Below are positions 1 to 12,646 of a stretch of 64,000 nucleotides of DNA, one piece after another. Every line of letters starts with the position of its first letter. Position 1 is the stretch's first letter. This stretch comes from Ceratopteris richardii (taxonomy: Eukaryota > Streptophyta > Polypodiopsida > Polypodiales > Pteridaceae), in NCBI GenBank assembly GCA_020310875.1, contig CM035422.1, positions 59,646,324 to 59,710,323 of the forward strand, read 5' to 3'. The notes below the pieces were generated by a model. That model searched no databases. It worked only from the letters and a program-made list of their open reading frames with translations, and had not been told where the DNA came from. The position numbers and the translations under genes are program-made.

Positions 1-5
1 CTGTC

Positions 6-137
6 GATCTTTTGTAGAGAAAAAATTATTGTCGTTGGTAAACTATAATTAATTTTCATGGCCGAGAGGAGGCAACAGTATTGTATTAGGTACATTCATG
101 AAGTGTGTGAGGAGGGATGTCCTTAGAAAGGGGGGGA
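6..137 (+). repeat. Family A internal 3' tail with polypurine tract, first copy
   Basis: This stretch matches 12515-12646 almost base for base, including the purine run ending just before TGTTAG. In the second copy the same sequence is the 3' end of element A's internal region, immediately before its 3' LTR. Its presence left of the first LTR means that this LTR also has internal-type sequence upstream. That fits either an additional family A element off the left edge sharing this LTR, or an unequal-recombination product. It is cut by the window start, so the alternatives cannot be separated here. Confidence 0.7.
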
Positions 138-3100
138 TGTTAGGAAGGAAAAAACCACCAAGAAAAAAAAAGGGGAAAATATATATATGAAGAAGAAATG
201 ACACGAAAAAAAAAACATAATAAAAAACATTGAGTATAAAAGAAAGAAAAAAAAGAACTATTTGAAAAAAAAAAAAGAAAAACACAAATAAATAATGAAA
301 ACAAACGAATCAAATAAAAGCAAAGAAAAAAAAGGAAAAAAATTGAAATAAAGATAATAGTAAAAAAAAAAGGGGGGAATGTGCATATGTGTGTGAGTGG
401 GGGGACTTGGGACGGTGGGAGCATCAGAAAGGGGGGACTGGAGTGTCAGGGGTCAGAGTGTCAGGGGAGTGGGTGAGTAAAGGAAAAAAAAAGGGGGGGA
501 AGATAAAAGTTTTTGCTCTCTCCTTCTCTCTCCCCCCTCGGTTTTTTGTTCTTCGGGTGTCTTTGCACGTACGGGATCCTTCTTGCATGTCAGTTGGAGG
601 GGGGTGGAGTCTACACGTCTATTCGAGGATCGTTTTTTCCGTTGTGCTCTGATCAAGGGCAGCTCGGGGGGGGGATAGGGGAGATTGGAGCTTCCGAGTT
701 CAAGAGGCGGGGAGTTTTTTTGTCTGCCTGGACAGATGTTGGAGAGCAGGGGATGAAGAGGAAGATACATTGAGGAGGGGAGGTTTTGGGGGCGATGACA
801 GATTTGTGAAGGTCACGAGAAGAACTGGACGTGGACTCATTATTGGCAGGCAAACACATGTCATTGAAGAGAGGAAAAAAAGGGAGATACACATCTCGGA
901 GATTACAGGGAAAAACGACAGGAGGAGGCACTTTTGGTAGGTGTGCAGAGAAAGTGGGGAAGAGTTCCAAAATAGGGGGGCTACGCACATTTTTGGAGAA
1001 GGGCCATGTTGATGAGGAGAACGGATTGCATTGGGAAGAAAAGAGAGAGCTGGAGGTTGTCACCAATCAGTTTTTGATTGTGGATTAGCTGTCAAGAACC
1101 ATAAGCTCTTCAACTGCTATGAAAGAAGCTCTCGGATAAGATTCTCGGCATGAAGATCAGTGAGACATCTGAAGAATTGCAAAGAGAAAATCAAAGGGCA
1201 GCTTCTATGCGGTCTTCAGAGAAGGTGCACGTTTTAATTGAATAGAATATTGAACCAATTGTGACACAAAGTTTTGGGGAATTGAAGAAGATGAAGAAGG
1301 TGATACGTTGAGGTTTCTTCTTTTTGCTGTTGAAGGACGTGAAGAAGGGGGTACTTTCCTCTTCCGGATTTCAATCCACGTCATGCTATTCCTTTAGAGC
1401 ATGAGCATCATGATTTTTCTGAGAGAGAAAGATATCAACACTCGACCCAAGAGAACACGAGCTTGAAGTTTGGTATGCAAGAAATTATTTCTGTGCAAAA
1501 AGATAGGAACTTTTAGGAGAAAGGACCTATTGAAGGAGAGTAGGGGTGCACGGTGCTCGGAAGAGGCTTGTATCTGGGGTGGATGCTCATTTGCAAGCAC
1601 AGAGATGAACATCACACTAAATGGACCTTCATGTAAATTGATTGAGTACTATTGTGTATTTCATTTGATAAGCACACATGATGCCTGCGTTGTTTTCGTA
1701 CAACTGTTATTTTCTGAGTATAATGGAAAGGGGAAGCTGATCTTACTTATGAAAGTCAAGGGCAAAGTTCTGTTTATATGGCAAGGAATGTATCTTGCAC
1801 TCAGGACTGAACAGGAAAGGAGGGGTTGTAGGCATGGCAATGTACACAACATATTTGTGCTCCTAGGCAGCTTGTACAGATAGCTTCTACAGTGCTTGTG
1901 GCTTTAGGGCTTGTAGGACTATCATTCCATGTGTAGGGCTTGTAGGTCTAGCATAGAGGGCAAGCAAAAGACCATATCAAAGAGTTCAAGTTGCATTTGT
2001 GGTGTTGATGAACATTTGCAAGATCAAAGTTTCTTCTGTCCATCAACAAAATTGAATTTCTATGGAAAAGCTGATGAAATAAGCAAACCCGTTTCAGTTC
2101 CTACATCCGAATATTTCCATAGTGACAGAAGTGACAATTATGGAGAGATAACTAATGGACAACATAGAAGTGTGAGTGTGGTTGTTGGTTCCTAGAAAGT
2201 TTGACGTCTGTGTCACAAGCTACGAAGTGGCAATCAAAGAGAAATCTGCTTGAAGAAGTTCAGCGAGGAGAGGTTTGGGGAAGCCCTTGAAGGTTGACAA
2301 GAGGGAGGGATTTTTTTGGGCATCCATCAACGGCAACTATTACTCCTCTGTCTGAACGAGAGCAATGGAAGATTATTTTTGAGGATAGCTTTAGGCACTG
2401 TAGAGGAGCGCCCCTGAGCTACAGGGGGAGACATTCTCGGCCAGTATAGACAACCGTGCTGGCTGTGGAGAGCCCCAACTTCACTATTAATGGTAGAGTT
2501 GGCTGCTGCATTCTCAAGATAGAGGGGGGAGGATGTGGTGGCTAATGAGGACTGCTGAAACCGAATGTCTATGAAGTATGTCTGAAGGGCGCTACACATC
2601 GAATTGAATGATTATATGCTGCTATTCTGAAGTGAAGCAGGTGGAGCATATAGGAAAGAGAGGTGCATCAGAAGATACACTCGGAGCTGAACCGGCTGTT
2701 GGACACTCGAGAATGGTGGTTCGCTGCTGCTCTTAAAGTCTTGAACAAAAGGACAAAGTATTTTTTTGGTAATACCCATGCTAGAGGTATGCAAGGCATC
2801 AGTTCTTGAAATCGGTTGCTTCATATTGTCTTTCGAGTTTGTTATTTGCAGAATGTCATAGATAGAGCAATTGGCCTAATTGGCAGCATGCTTTGACAGA
2901 GACAAAGTGAAATCAGATGATCGATTGGTTTTGAGAAGTGAATATAGTTTATGTATTCAACATTTGGATTTGTGGTCTTTCTAACATGGCACTTTCACAT
3001 CGTGACTTATTGACGTGCAAAAATGGGAAGCATGGAATATGTGTGACCACTTCTGAAAGTTCTGATCGGGGTGGATGACAGACCCATTGATTGAAGGACA

Positions 3101-3744
3101 GAGGGAGCTTTGGATGCTCTCAATCAGAAAAATACAAACACAGAGGATTATGTATGAATGGGGTATTATTCTCCTCCCATCCCTCGGTTCATGATGTGCA
3201 CACTCGTAAAGAGAGAGAGTGGATTTGGTGCTAGGGGATTGATATTGAATACTATTTCGGGTTGCAAGTGTGTGAACGAATGTGAGTGTGAGAGTGGGTG
3301 TGTGTGTTGGTGTATGTGAGGTTGTGAGTGTGTGTGGGCGTGAACAAGTGTGGGTAGGTGAGAGTGTGGCCAATTACATGTGTATAGATGTATGCCTGAG
3401 AAGGAGGATTGTGTGGAAATGTTAAGGAACGTGTGAGCGGGGGGGGGGGGTGTACGAGGTAGAGCATAGGTAAGAAAAATATCACTTTGAGAGATAATTG
3501 TGGGTTTCAAGACATACACTTGGGCCAATGCCAAGAGTTTGGGGACAAAACATAAGTACATTTCCGTCATCTTTCTCTTGGGCATTATGACCATTACATT
3601 TGGCGATCCTATTGGGGATCGAAAAAAAGAGTGCATTGGTGCATGTTCGCGAGCTAAGGGCAAGTAAAGATTCCTCAAAAATAGACATCTAAGCGATTTA
3701 GTGGTGCAAAAACACCTTCTCTGCGGCTTCATAAAAGCCCATCA
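138..3744 (+). repeat. Long 5' LTR of gypsy-type element A (about 3.6 kb)
   Basis: The LTR begins TGTTAG after a polypurine tract and ends in CA just before a primer binding site at 3747. Positions 138-1836 are repeated at 12647-14132 with high similarity; the second copy is then cut by insertion of element B, so 1837-3744 has no second copy in the window. About 220 bp of A-rich sequence (about 145-370) is present only in this copy. Short open frames inside it, such as 831-1088, are conserved between copies but show no recognisable domain, and I treat them as chance. A GT-rich patch lies at 3255-3370. The 3' boundary rests on the primer site rather than on an LTR comparison. Confidence 0.6.
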
Positions 3745-3746
3745 TT

Positions 3747-3764
3747 TGGCACGCCCGGTGGGAC
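3747..3764 (+). promoter_or_regulatory. Primer binding site of element A
   Basis: The sequence reads TGGCACGCCCGGTGGGAC, two bases after the inferred LTR end. TGG at the start pairs with the CCA end of a tRNA, as expected of a minus-strand primer site. This TTTGGCACGCCC-type site is common in plant Ty3/gypsy elements. The specific tRNA was not determined. Confidence 0.65.
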
Positions 3765-6263
3765 TTGGCTTAGCACATCTCATAGAGATTGCTACGGGTT
3801 CGCTTGGTGCCCCGCTCGTGTGGCACAGCCATCCGGCCCCATAATTGCCTTGGTTCTTGTTAAAGAGATGGCTCAGAGACACACGACTCCTCTTTGCGAC
3901 TTTCCACGCTTTCTAGGCTCCTCTGATGAAGATCCTGATGCCCACATTCAATTATTTGAGCTAATATGTGGTGCCCATGGGATAGTGGATGATGGTAGAA
4001 AATTGTGGATCTTTCTAGCAACTTTGAGAGGGGATGCAAGTGAATGGTATGCTAACTTATCCATGCAAGAGAGAGAAACTTATGATGACCTAAAAACTCA
4101 TTTCTTGAGAAAGTCTTTAGGTCTAGGATTTGAAGAAAAACTAGCAGAGCAGTTGGACCACTTATGACAAGGGGCCAGTGAGAGCATCGATAAATATATT
4201 AATCGCATGGATACCTTTGTGAGAAAGTTAGGAAATAGTGCACCTGATAAAGAAACCTTGAAAAGGAGGTTCTTGGTAGGCTTGCATGATGAGGAAGTCG
4301 AACGATATATTAGGTTGAAGAGGCCCGCTAGTCTAGAAGAGGCAAAGCATGAGGCAAGGATCTGGGAAGAGGTCCAATGTGTGCTTCGATTGCATAGAGA
4401 TAAATTGAGTCCACACACAAGAAGCATAGAAGAAAACCAAGAGAGCACTATGTTTGTTGATGTCAATGAGAAGAAGGAAGTTGAGCTCTTAGACAAGCTA
4501 AATGCTGATACATTTGCAAGAGTCAATCCCACTTGCTTGTCTATGAATGTGAGAGCATTTGAGTGTTCTCAAGAATCGAGTACACTACAACCAAATGGTG
4601 AATGGCAAAGAAAGAGGATGTGTGGTGCAAATGACTAGAATGGTGGTGTACTTCAAGCCCATCAAGAAGATGAAATACTGAAAAGAAGGATGAACTGGAA
4701 TCCACGACTGCATATACAAAAAGTGCAATTCACCTTAAGGGGATTGGTCTATTGGAGTTGCAATCAAACGGGACATATGGCTAGAGAATGCCCAAGTTTA
4801 CAAGGATCGAGGAGTGATGCCCCTATGAATAGATATGATGAGATAAGGGAACATGTAAAGGATGAGTATATTGCAAAGGTGGTAGAACCCACTAGGAAAG
4901 ATATATCCATGAGCCTTTGTCTTAGTCCAAACTTTAGGGAAGTTGAATTTTCTTATGAGTGTAGACCTAAAGTGCAAACAAAGCTACGAAGAAAGTTTGT
5001 CGCCAATCAAAGCATTCTAGAGGTAGGAGTGATACCTCGAGCTCAAGCAAGCCTATGCAAAGAAAGGATGTGTGGAGATGGGAAGCCCAAGAAGCAAGGA
5101 CCCATACTTGCAAGGGAGAAAGATGAACACAAGAATAATGCGATCATAATGCCTAAAATTGTTGATGTAGTGGAATGTGACTCTCAAGAAGATGTCGGGT
5201 TTGCGTGCAAAGTCCAACAATTAGAACATGACGTGGAGAAGCTAAGAGATGTAATTTCTCACCTAGAGAGTGAGTTGGCGCAAGAAAAAGAACTTAGGTT
5301 ACAACAAGAAGAAAAAGTGAAGGAGATAGAGAGAGTGGCTCATGAGTTGTTCAAGGATACACAAGACATAAGGGATAATGAAAGTAAAAGGATAGATCAA
5401 TTAGTGCAGGAGAATGAAGGATTTCGAGAGTTGATCAAGAGATGGGAAATCGATCGAAAAATCCAAAGAGAGAAAATCGGGAGTGAAATGGAGAAACGTG
5501 AAGAATTAGAACAAAAAGTTGAAGCGTTGATGGAAAACGTACAAAACTGGGAAAGAACAAAAATACAGAAGATAGCATCGAAAGGAAAAGAAGAGAGATT
5601 GGGTTCTCGACATGTTGAGTCGAAGGAATGTAGGACTAAGAAAGAATCAAGATCTAGAGAAGAAGTTAATGGAGATAGAGTGTATGGGAGTCAAAAAGGA
5701 GAGGGAGATAGAAGTGAGATTAGAAAGAAAATTACCCAAGAAGTCAAGGCTAGCAAGGTAAATATGACAGAACCATCAAGGAAGAATATCCCCAAGAAAA
5801 TCGAAGCTAAAGACTTTAGAAAGGATTGTAAGGGAAAAACAAGTGATGGAAGAGAGAAAAGAAAAGGGAGTTCAAAGATTCTTGTTGAGAAAATGGATCA
5901 TAATGAGCATAGTTGCACGAAACGGCGTTTCGGCCGTTCAGAAACGCTACGACCGAAACGGCCATTTCGCGAAACGTGGAAACGCGTTTCGTGAGGCTTT
6001 TTTTGGGGGGGGGGAAATATCGACTTCTTTTGGTTGCCGGTTTCATTTCGGATTCATGATTTCGAGCATCCTCCCGGTCTCCATACTCCGAGTATTGCGC
6101 CCAGTCTACAGTCGACTCTCAAACTTCGTTCAGCTACCCTAGTGCTCAGTGCTCACCACTAACAAGTGTGGTCTACCTCAGTGGCCACTGGCAGGTGCTC
6201 ATCTTTGCTTAAAATATTTTGCTCAGTTTATTAAGCATATGGCATGAAGCATGATGCATCATT

Positions 6264-7144
6264 ATAATTTATATGTATTATGGCTGCTGGAGCCTAATTT
6301 CTAACATGCATATCATATATGATATATGATATATGGCTAGAGCCTACTGGCATGATGCATCATCATGATTCATGACTCATGCATGAGTCATGAGGCACAT
6401 TGGACACAATGCACATGCAAATTGCAATGTATTATGTGCATGAGGCATGATGCATCATCATGACTCATGCATGCAGCATGATGCACACAATGCACATGCA
6501 ATGTGCATGATGCATCATGCATGAATCATGATGCATCATGCAAGGATACATGCAAAATGATACATTAGACTGTGACATTAAATATCCATGAGTCAATGTT
6601 TAAATTTTGATGCACACACAATGCACATCATGGATGACATTATGCACATTGCATATACACAGTTATTAAATTTTAATTACAAATTGAATTTGGATGATGC
6701 ACATGCCATTGTCCTTTGTAATTAAAATTTAATAACTGTGTATATGCAATGTGCATAATGTCATCCATGATGTGCATTGTGTGTGCATCAAAATTTAAAC
6801 ATTGACTCATGGATATTTAATGTCACAGTCTAATGTATCATTTTGCATGTATCCTTGCATGATGCATCATGATTCATGCATGATGCATCATGCACATTGC
6901 ATGTGCATTGTGTGCATCATGTTGCATGCATGAGTCATGATGATGCATCATGCCTCATGCACATAATACATTGCAATTTGCATGTGCATTGTGTCCAATG
7001 TGCCTCATGACTCATGCATGAGTCATGAATCATGATGATGCATCATGCCAACAGGCTCTAGCCATATATCATATATCATATATCATATGCATGTTAGAAA
7101 TTAGGCTCCAGCAGCCATAATACATAATACATATAAATTATAAT
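6264..7144. repeat. Near-perfect 0.42-kb inverted repeat (giant hairpin)
   Basis: The arm at about 6264-6683 is the reverse complement of 6715-7144, with a 31-base loop at 6684-6714. Reading the arms side by side I find only about four substitutions over the inner 410 bp and a small indel near the outer edge. The arms are themselves full of short palindromes such as CATGATGCATCATG. The structure lies inside the hAT, between its left end and the transposase start. Transcribed, it would form a long double-stranded RNA; as DNA it could cruciform. Outside the palindrome, 7145-7330 continues the same ATGCATGC-rich sequence. Confidence 0.92.
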
Positions 7145-7420
7145 AATATATATGCATGCAAATTTGCAATGTGCATGCTGAATCATGCAGCTATAATACA
7201 TATGCATGCAAGCAATAACCAGCCAGCTGCCATATGCATGCCAGCAGCAGCAGCCAGCCATATGCATGCCAGGGCCAGCAGCCATAAATGATAATACATA
7301 TGCAATGTATTATGTGCATCATGCAGCCATATGCATGCAAGCTTACACATTATTTCAGGCTTCAGCCACTTAAGTTTTAACATGTATTTGCATATGAATG
7401 TTGAGATTTGCAGGATCATC

Positions 7421-10182
7421 ATGGTGAAGGATATAGCATGGAAGTATGTCACCATTGTATCAGAGTATTCAGGTGGAGGTGGCTCTAAGAGATGGAAATG
7501 CAATTATTGTGGAATTGTAAGAGGGGGTGCAGCCACAAGAATTAAGGATCATCTTGCAGGTGTGCCAAATAAAGACATTGGACCATGCATGCATGTTCTC
7601 TTAGATGTAAAAGCTCAGCTTGAATGTTGGAGGCATCAACGCTTGGGAGTGCCTCAAGCATCTAGCAGTGCTACATTGGGAGCAGGATCATCTTCACATG
7701 TACCATGTGAGGAGGGACCTTCAAAGAGGCAAAGAGTGAATTTAGAGACAGAAGATGGATCCACACCATACATGGGATCAAATTTGGAGTCTACATCTGG
7801 CATGGCAGCACATAGAACACCTCTCCCAGGTAGTGATTCAGCCCTTCCGCCAAAGGGATCTTTAAAAAAAATGTCTATACATGCAGGGATGCAAAAACAA
7901 GCAATATTGGAGGCAACTAGAGAAATCACAAGGCTTTTTATCCAATGTGCCATCCCTTTCCATGTCTTGCGCACCCCTAGATGGAAGGCTGCAATTAATG
8001 CAATCATCCATATTGGATGTCCATGGGATGGTCCTTCATATGATGGGATTAGAAAAAAAGAACTTGTCAATGAGAAGGAACGCATAGAGTGTCAGTTGAC
8101 TCCATTGAAAGAGACATGGCAAAAATTTGGATGCACTATTTTATGCGATGGCTGGACACATGTACGTAGACGCAATGTCTACAATATATTAGTGTCTTCA
8201 TGCAAAAGCACCATGTTCTTGAGAGCCATTGATGCTTCTTCACCTGGCACAGTGGTAACAGGTGAATTTATTTGGCAGCACATACGAGAGGCCATTATGC
8301 ATGTAGGCCAAGATAATGTGGTTCAGGTAAATTGTAAATTTGTATTATGTAATTATTCATAATGCCTTGCATTGTGTGTGTGCATTGTGTATGTATTACA
8401 TATGTATATATGTATGTATGTATGTAATATGTATGTACTATCATCTAGATTCTATGTATGTTACTATGTACTATGTAATATGTATGTACTATGTATGTAT
8501 CTAATATCTATGTATGTATGTATGTATGCAGGCAATGTGCATTGCAATTAATGGCTCTAAATGTGTTTCTAAATGTGCATTGTACTTTGTGATGCAGGTA
8601 ATTATAGATAATGGCTCTAATTGTGTTTCTATGGACCGTTTACTTGAGGCAGAGTTCCCGAAAATTGTATGGACTCCATGTGCATCACACTCATTGGACT
8701 TGCTCATGGAAGATATAGCAAAACTCGATTGGGTTTCTAGAATCTTTCAGTGCGCAAAGTCCATGGTAAAGTTCATGACGAAGAGGCCAAAAGTATGCAG
8801 CATTTTCCGTGCACATAGTGATCTCGAGCTGTTATCACCATCCACGACGCGATTTGCATATATGTATATAGTTTTGGAGCGTCTCTTATGTGTGCGGCTG
8901 GGATTGATGCGTACAGTGGTATCTAGGGAGTGGTCGGATTTACATGACATTAGGACACCAAAATTTATTTCTTTTTCACGCATGGTGATGGATGATGCAT
9001 GGTGGATAGAGGCAGATATATTCATAAAATCCATTAGACCGATTTATTAAGTTTTGCAACTCATTGATATGGAGGGCAGCACCATTGGATTACTATATGA
9101 GTTTATGGATAGAATTGGTGAATCCTTTCAGAAAAATACGGTTCTCTCTTCAGATAGGTAAATATACGTCTATTCTTTGAATTTTTTATTATTTGTATAT
9201 AACATATGTATTTAGTGCTAATTGTTTATTACTTACCCACTTTTATTGTTTTGTAAATTGTATGTTATACAGACTTGAGCAGCTTCGATCCATATGGAAT
9301 CGAAGATGGGATTGGTTTCATAGACCTATTCATGCTTTGGTGCATGTATTACACCCACTTTGGCGGAGTGAAGAACAAGAATCAAATGAGGAGCTTGTGA
9401 GAAATACATCAGACTTCTTCTCACAGTGGGCGAGTGAGGATCTGAGCATGATCAGGAAGTTAGAGGATGAGTTGATCCTCTTTCGTGAGCATTCATTATC
9501 ATTTGGTGGACCTACTGCACGCCTTCGTGAGACACAGTTAGAGCCTGTGTCTTGGTGGCAAAAATATGGTACATCTGCTTCCACATTGGTATGGACTAAA
9601 GACTTATTAATATTTATTTATGATTTCACTAATTTACAGATCATTAAATCGATTCTATTTGTTTGAACTTTACAGAGACGTCTCGCTATTCGTGTACTTT
9701 CACAGGATTGTAGCTCTAGTCCTTGTGAAAGGAATTGGAGCACATGGGCCCTCTTCCACACAAAGAAGAGGAACCGACTCAGCATGTCCCAGTTGGAGAG
9801 ATTAGTCTTCTGCCATTGTAACCTCCGACTTCTTGAGCAGATATCCACTTTTCCTCAGCCTCGTCAGGTCCATGCTGATAGCATTGACATTGATCAGATG
9901 ACAGATATTCCATCTATTCCCTCAGAGGAGTTGGATATATATACTATGTTGCATCTAGAGATGATGGCTCCTGCACATCGCACACGTGGAGCTTCTGGGA
10001 GGATGAGATCGGGGGCTACCACCAGGAGACATACTCCAGAGGTCGGGACGAGCAGAGACGTTGCAGAGCTTCATGATGATGGTTTAGTTTTTGATTCTAC
10101 TTCTAGTGGCAGTTTATCTACTAGCATAGGATCAGATTCAGATGCTTCAGATGCGGATGATATTGCTGATGTTACTAGTTAG
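7421..10182 (+). CDS. hAT-family transposase (BED zinc finger, DUF659, dimerisation domain), four exons, one in-frame stop
   Basis: My exon model is 7421-8326, 8598-9157, 9273-9588 and 9676-10182, with GT-AG junctions and matching phases, giving 762 codons plus stop. Exon 1 opens MVKDIAWKYV and holds a BED-type finger (CNYC with downstream H), then a low-complexity linker, then DUF659 with CDGWTHVRRRN. Exon 2 starts at IDNGSNC and contains WTPCASHSLDL. Exon 4 carries the C-terminal dimerisation motif (LAIRVLSQ, CERNWS, NRLS) and an acidic serine-rich tail. The product would cut and paste this element in the nucleus. A TAA at 9048-9050 interrupts exon 2, so this copy is probably inactive unless that is a sequence error. 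An upstream non-coding exon is possible (AG before 7415). Confidence 0.85.
8327..8597 (+). other. Intron 1 of the hAT gene with a second, in-frame acceptor
   Basis: The donor is CAG/GTAAAT at 8326/8327 and the acceptor is TGCAG at 8597. The intron contains TATG-rich sequence (8400-8528). A second TGCAGG acceptor at 8531 lies 66 bases upstream, in a diverged copy of the exon 2 start (ATGGCTCTAA at 8551 and again at 8611). The 66 bases between the two acceptors are open and in frame, so use of the upstream site would add 22 residues. Confidence 0.6.
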
Positions 10183-10682
10183 GGATGATTGATCATAGAT
10201 TGCTCATTGTCATGACTCATGGTCCATGGACTCATTTGATGTAGTTTTTTGACATGTTTATTTGACATCTTTGGCTCACTTATGTTATATTTATTATTGA
10301 GACATGATACATCTATGGCTTACTTATGTTATGATTATAGTTGATATCCAGATTCAGATAGATGTTGATTTATCTTTGAGCTCTTTTAACTTTAAATAAT
10401 GATTTCGGATTGTAATGTCAGATGTGTAGTGTGTGTTGAATCATGAATCTATTGATGCATCATGCCAGATGGGACTCGGGACATGTATATTGAATCTTTA
10501 ATATTGAATCTTGATAATGTCTTTTTATAATTTGTCATGTTAATTGTGATAATCAGTGTAGACTTAACTTAGATGTTAGAAGTCAGAACTTAAGACTATT
10601 GTTTGAAGTTTCAACTTTCAACTTTCATATGTATTATAATTTATAAATTATAATTTATTATAATTTATTATATATAATATAT

Positions 10683-10811
<129 letters not shown>

Positions 10812-11006
10812 GAAATACCGTTTCGCGTTTCCCCGTTTCCTCTGGGGAACGAAACTCCGTTTCCGTAGCGTTTCCGTTTCTCCATTTCTGAAACTGCTGT
10901 CAACTATGATAATGAGCATGAATGTGTAAGGAAATGTGACAACAAAATTAGTGAGGGAGATGCTCTCACAATGGATCAAGAGGTCGCAAGGAAAGATAAA
11001 TTTTGA

Positions 11007-12632
11007 AAACTGGTCAATGTTTTGTATGAGAAGATAGAAGAGAATGTAAGGGTGTAGCAAAATGTGAGCAAAAATCTCATGATCTACATGATGTGGCTAG
11101 CGAATTTGAAAAGAAGACATTGGGAACTATGTGGCTATGTCGTATGAACCCATGTTTTGAAGAAGGCTATCATTTTAAAGAAGACGAGCTTTTGTAGGGG
11201 GTTATGAGTTGGAGAGGTGAAGTGACACGGGTGTCGGGATGTCGAGTCTAAATAAAAAGATAATGAAAGATGTTGATGAGAAGTTGATGAGTGTGTCTTC
11301 TCCTCAATGATATGTTTGCTTTCGAACACTAGAGTAGGATGGATCGAATTTGTAAGGCGTAGACATCAGAGGTCTTATGAGACAAGGATTCTTTGGTTAG
11401 GGGTGGTTTTAGGGAGGTTAAGAACGGGGTGGATTTGAGGAGAAGTTAGGGCAAGGGGTGGTTTCTGATGAAGAGGGAGATGAAGCTTGAAGGGGGAGGG
11501 ATCCTATCTAATGTTTGCAAGCCAATGCCTTGTGGGGAGAGATGAACGAGGAAGCTGATAGAAATGATGAAGGAAGTAGAAAAAATGAGGTGATGATTGA
11601 GGTGGTCAAATATGAGTCGAAGAGATGAGAGTAGATGGAGAAAAAAAAAAGAGAGCGAGCATTAAAAAAGATCGAGAACGAATACAAGTGGAGGGGAGAG
11701 TTCATTTAGAGAGTGAAAAGCTTATGAATTGGAAGAGATTGAGTGAAGAACTTGAGAGAAAAACAAAAGTGGATTCATGGTAGTATGTGTTTGACTAGGT
11801 ATGCCATTGGCAAGGATAGCTTAGGTCTGACCAGGGTTGGCTTCATTAGCATTGCGAGTCTGAGGTGTGAGGATAGACAGATCGAGTTGTGTTGCAAACG
11901 TAGGAGACCAAGTGACACTTTCTTAGGTTGCAAATTGATGAGATGGTTAGTATGTGCGGGTCTTAAGGGAAAGAGTTGACCATAGAGTGTAGTGGCTAGA
12001 TTTTAGCTCGAGTAGCGACAGAGAGATGATATGCTTCATTAGGATGTCCATGGGGATTATATGTATGTATGTGATGTGTTGGGATGGTTGGGAAATAAAG
12101 CCCTTTCTTCTGTCTCCTAATTCTCGAGACTTTGGAATTGCAAAAAAAAAAGAGGAAAAAAAAAGGGAAAGAAATAATTGTGTATATACATGTGTTGTCG
12201 GTGCGCTGCAGTGGGCTAGTAGGCGGGTGGAACAACCTTGATCGGGTGATCGAGGCCACGAGCTGATGGTAATTTCACTGTAGGCCTGACCTGTATGTGG
12301 CTATGCACCTATGTGGGTCAATAGGAAGGTGAAGTAACTTTGGCCGGGTGGTCAAAGCCAGGAGCTGACGTCAGTTTCGCATAGGGCTAGTGTTGTGCAT
12401 CATGCATAAATAAATATATATTTAAAAAAAAACAGAGAAAAAAAAAGAGAAAGAAAAAGAAGATTCCTCTCTCGAGGGGGAATAGAAGAGAGGAGAGGGC
12501 ATGATGCCTGGATGGATCTTTTGTAGAGAAAAAATGATTGTCGTTGCTAAACTACAATTAATTTTCCTGCCCAAGAGGAGGCGACAGAATTGTATTAGGT
12601 ACATTCATGAAGTGTGTGAGGAGGGATGTCCT
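11007..12632 (+). other. Non-coding 3' internal region of element A
   Basis: No open frame here resembles a retroelement protein. The sequence is purine-rich on the plus strand to about 11750, then more mixed, with a diverged internal duplication at 12211-12395. From 12515 on it matches the left edge of the window. The absence of any pol sequence between the gag relic and the 3' LTR is the main evidence that element A is non-autonomous. Confidence 0.55.
12211..12395 (+). repeat. Diverged tandem duplication in element A
   Basis: Two units starting with GTGGG at 12211 and 12313 can be aligned over about 85 bp. Shared blocks include the stretch around CCGGGTG(G/A)TC, GAGCTGA and the TAGGGCT/TAGGCCT end. 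The period is about 102 bp. Function unknown. Confidence 0.6.
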
Positions 12633-12646
12633 TAGAAAGGGGGGGA
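12633..12646 (+). promoter_or_regulatory. Polypurine tract of element A
   Basis: The purine run AGAAAGGGGGGGA immediately precedes TGTTAG, the inferred first bases of the 3' LTR. This is the position and composition expected of the plus-strand primer. The same run precedes the LTR at 138. Confidence 0.7.

Noticed and set aside
389..1088. Overlapping open frames conserved between the two LTRs of A
   Set aside because: Conservation is explained by LTR duplication; frames occur on both strands and show no domain.
7331..7420. Earlier ATG for the hAT gene
   Set aside because: The upstream residues are translations of ATGCATGC-rich sequence and there is an AG before 7415; the conserved start is MVKDIAWKYV at 7421.
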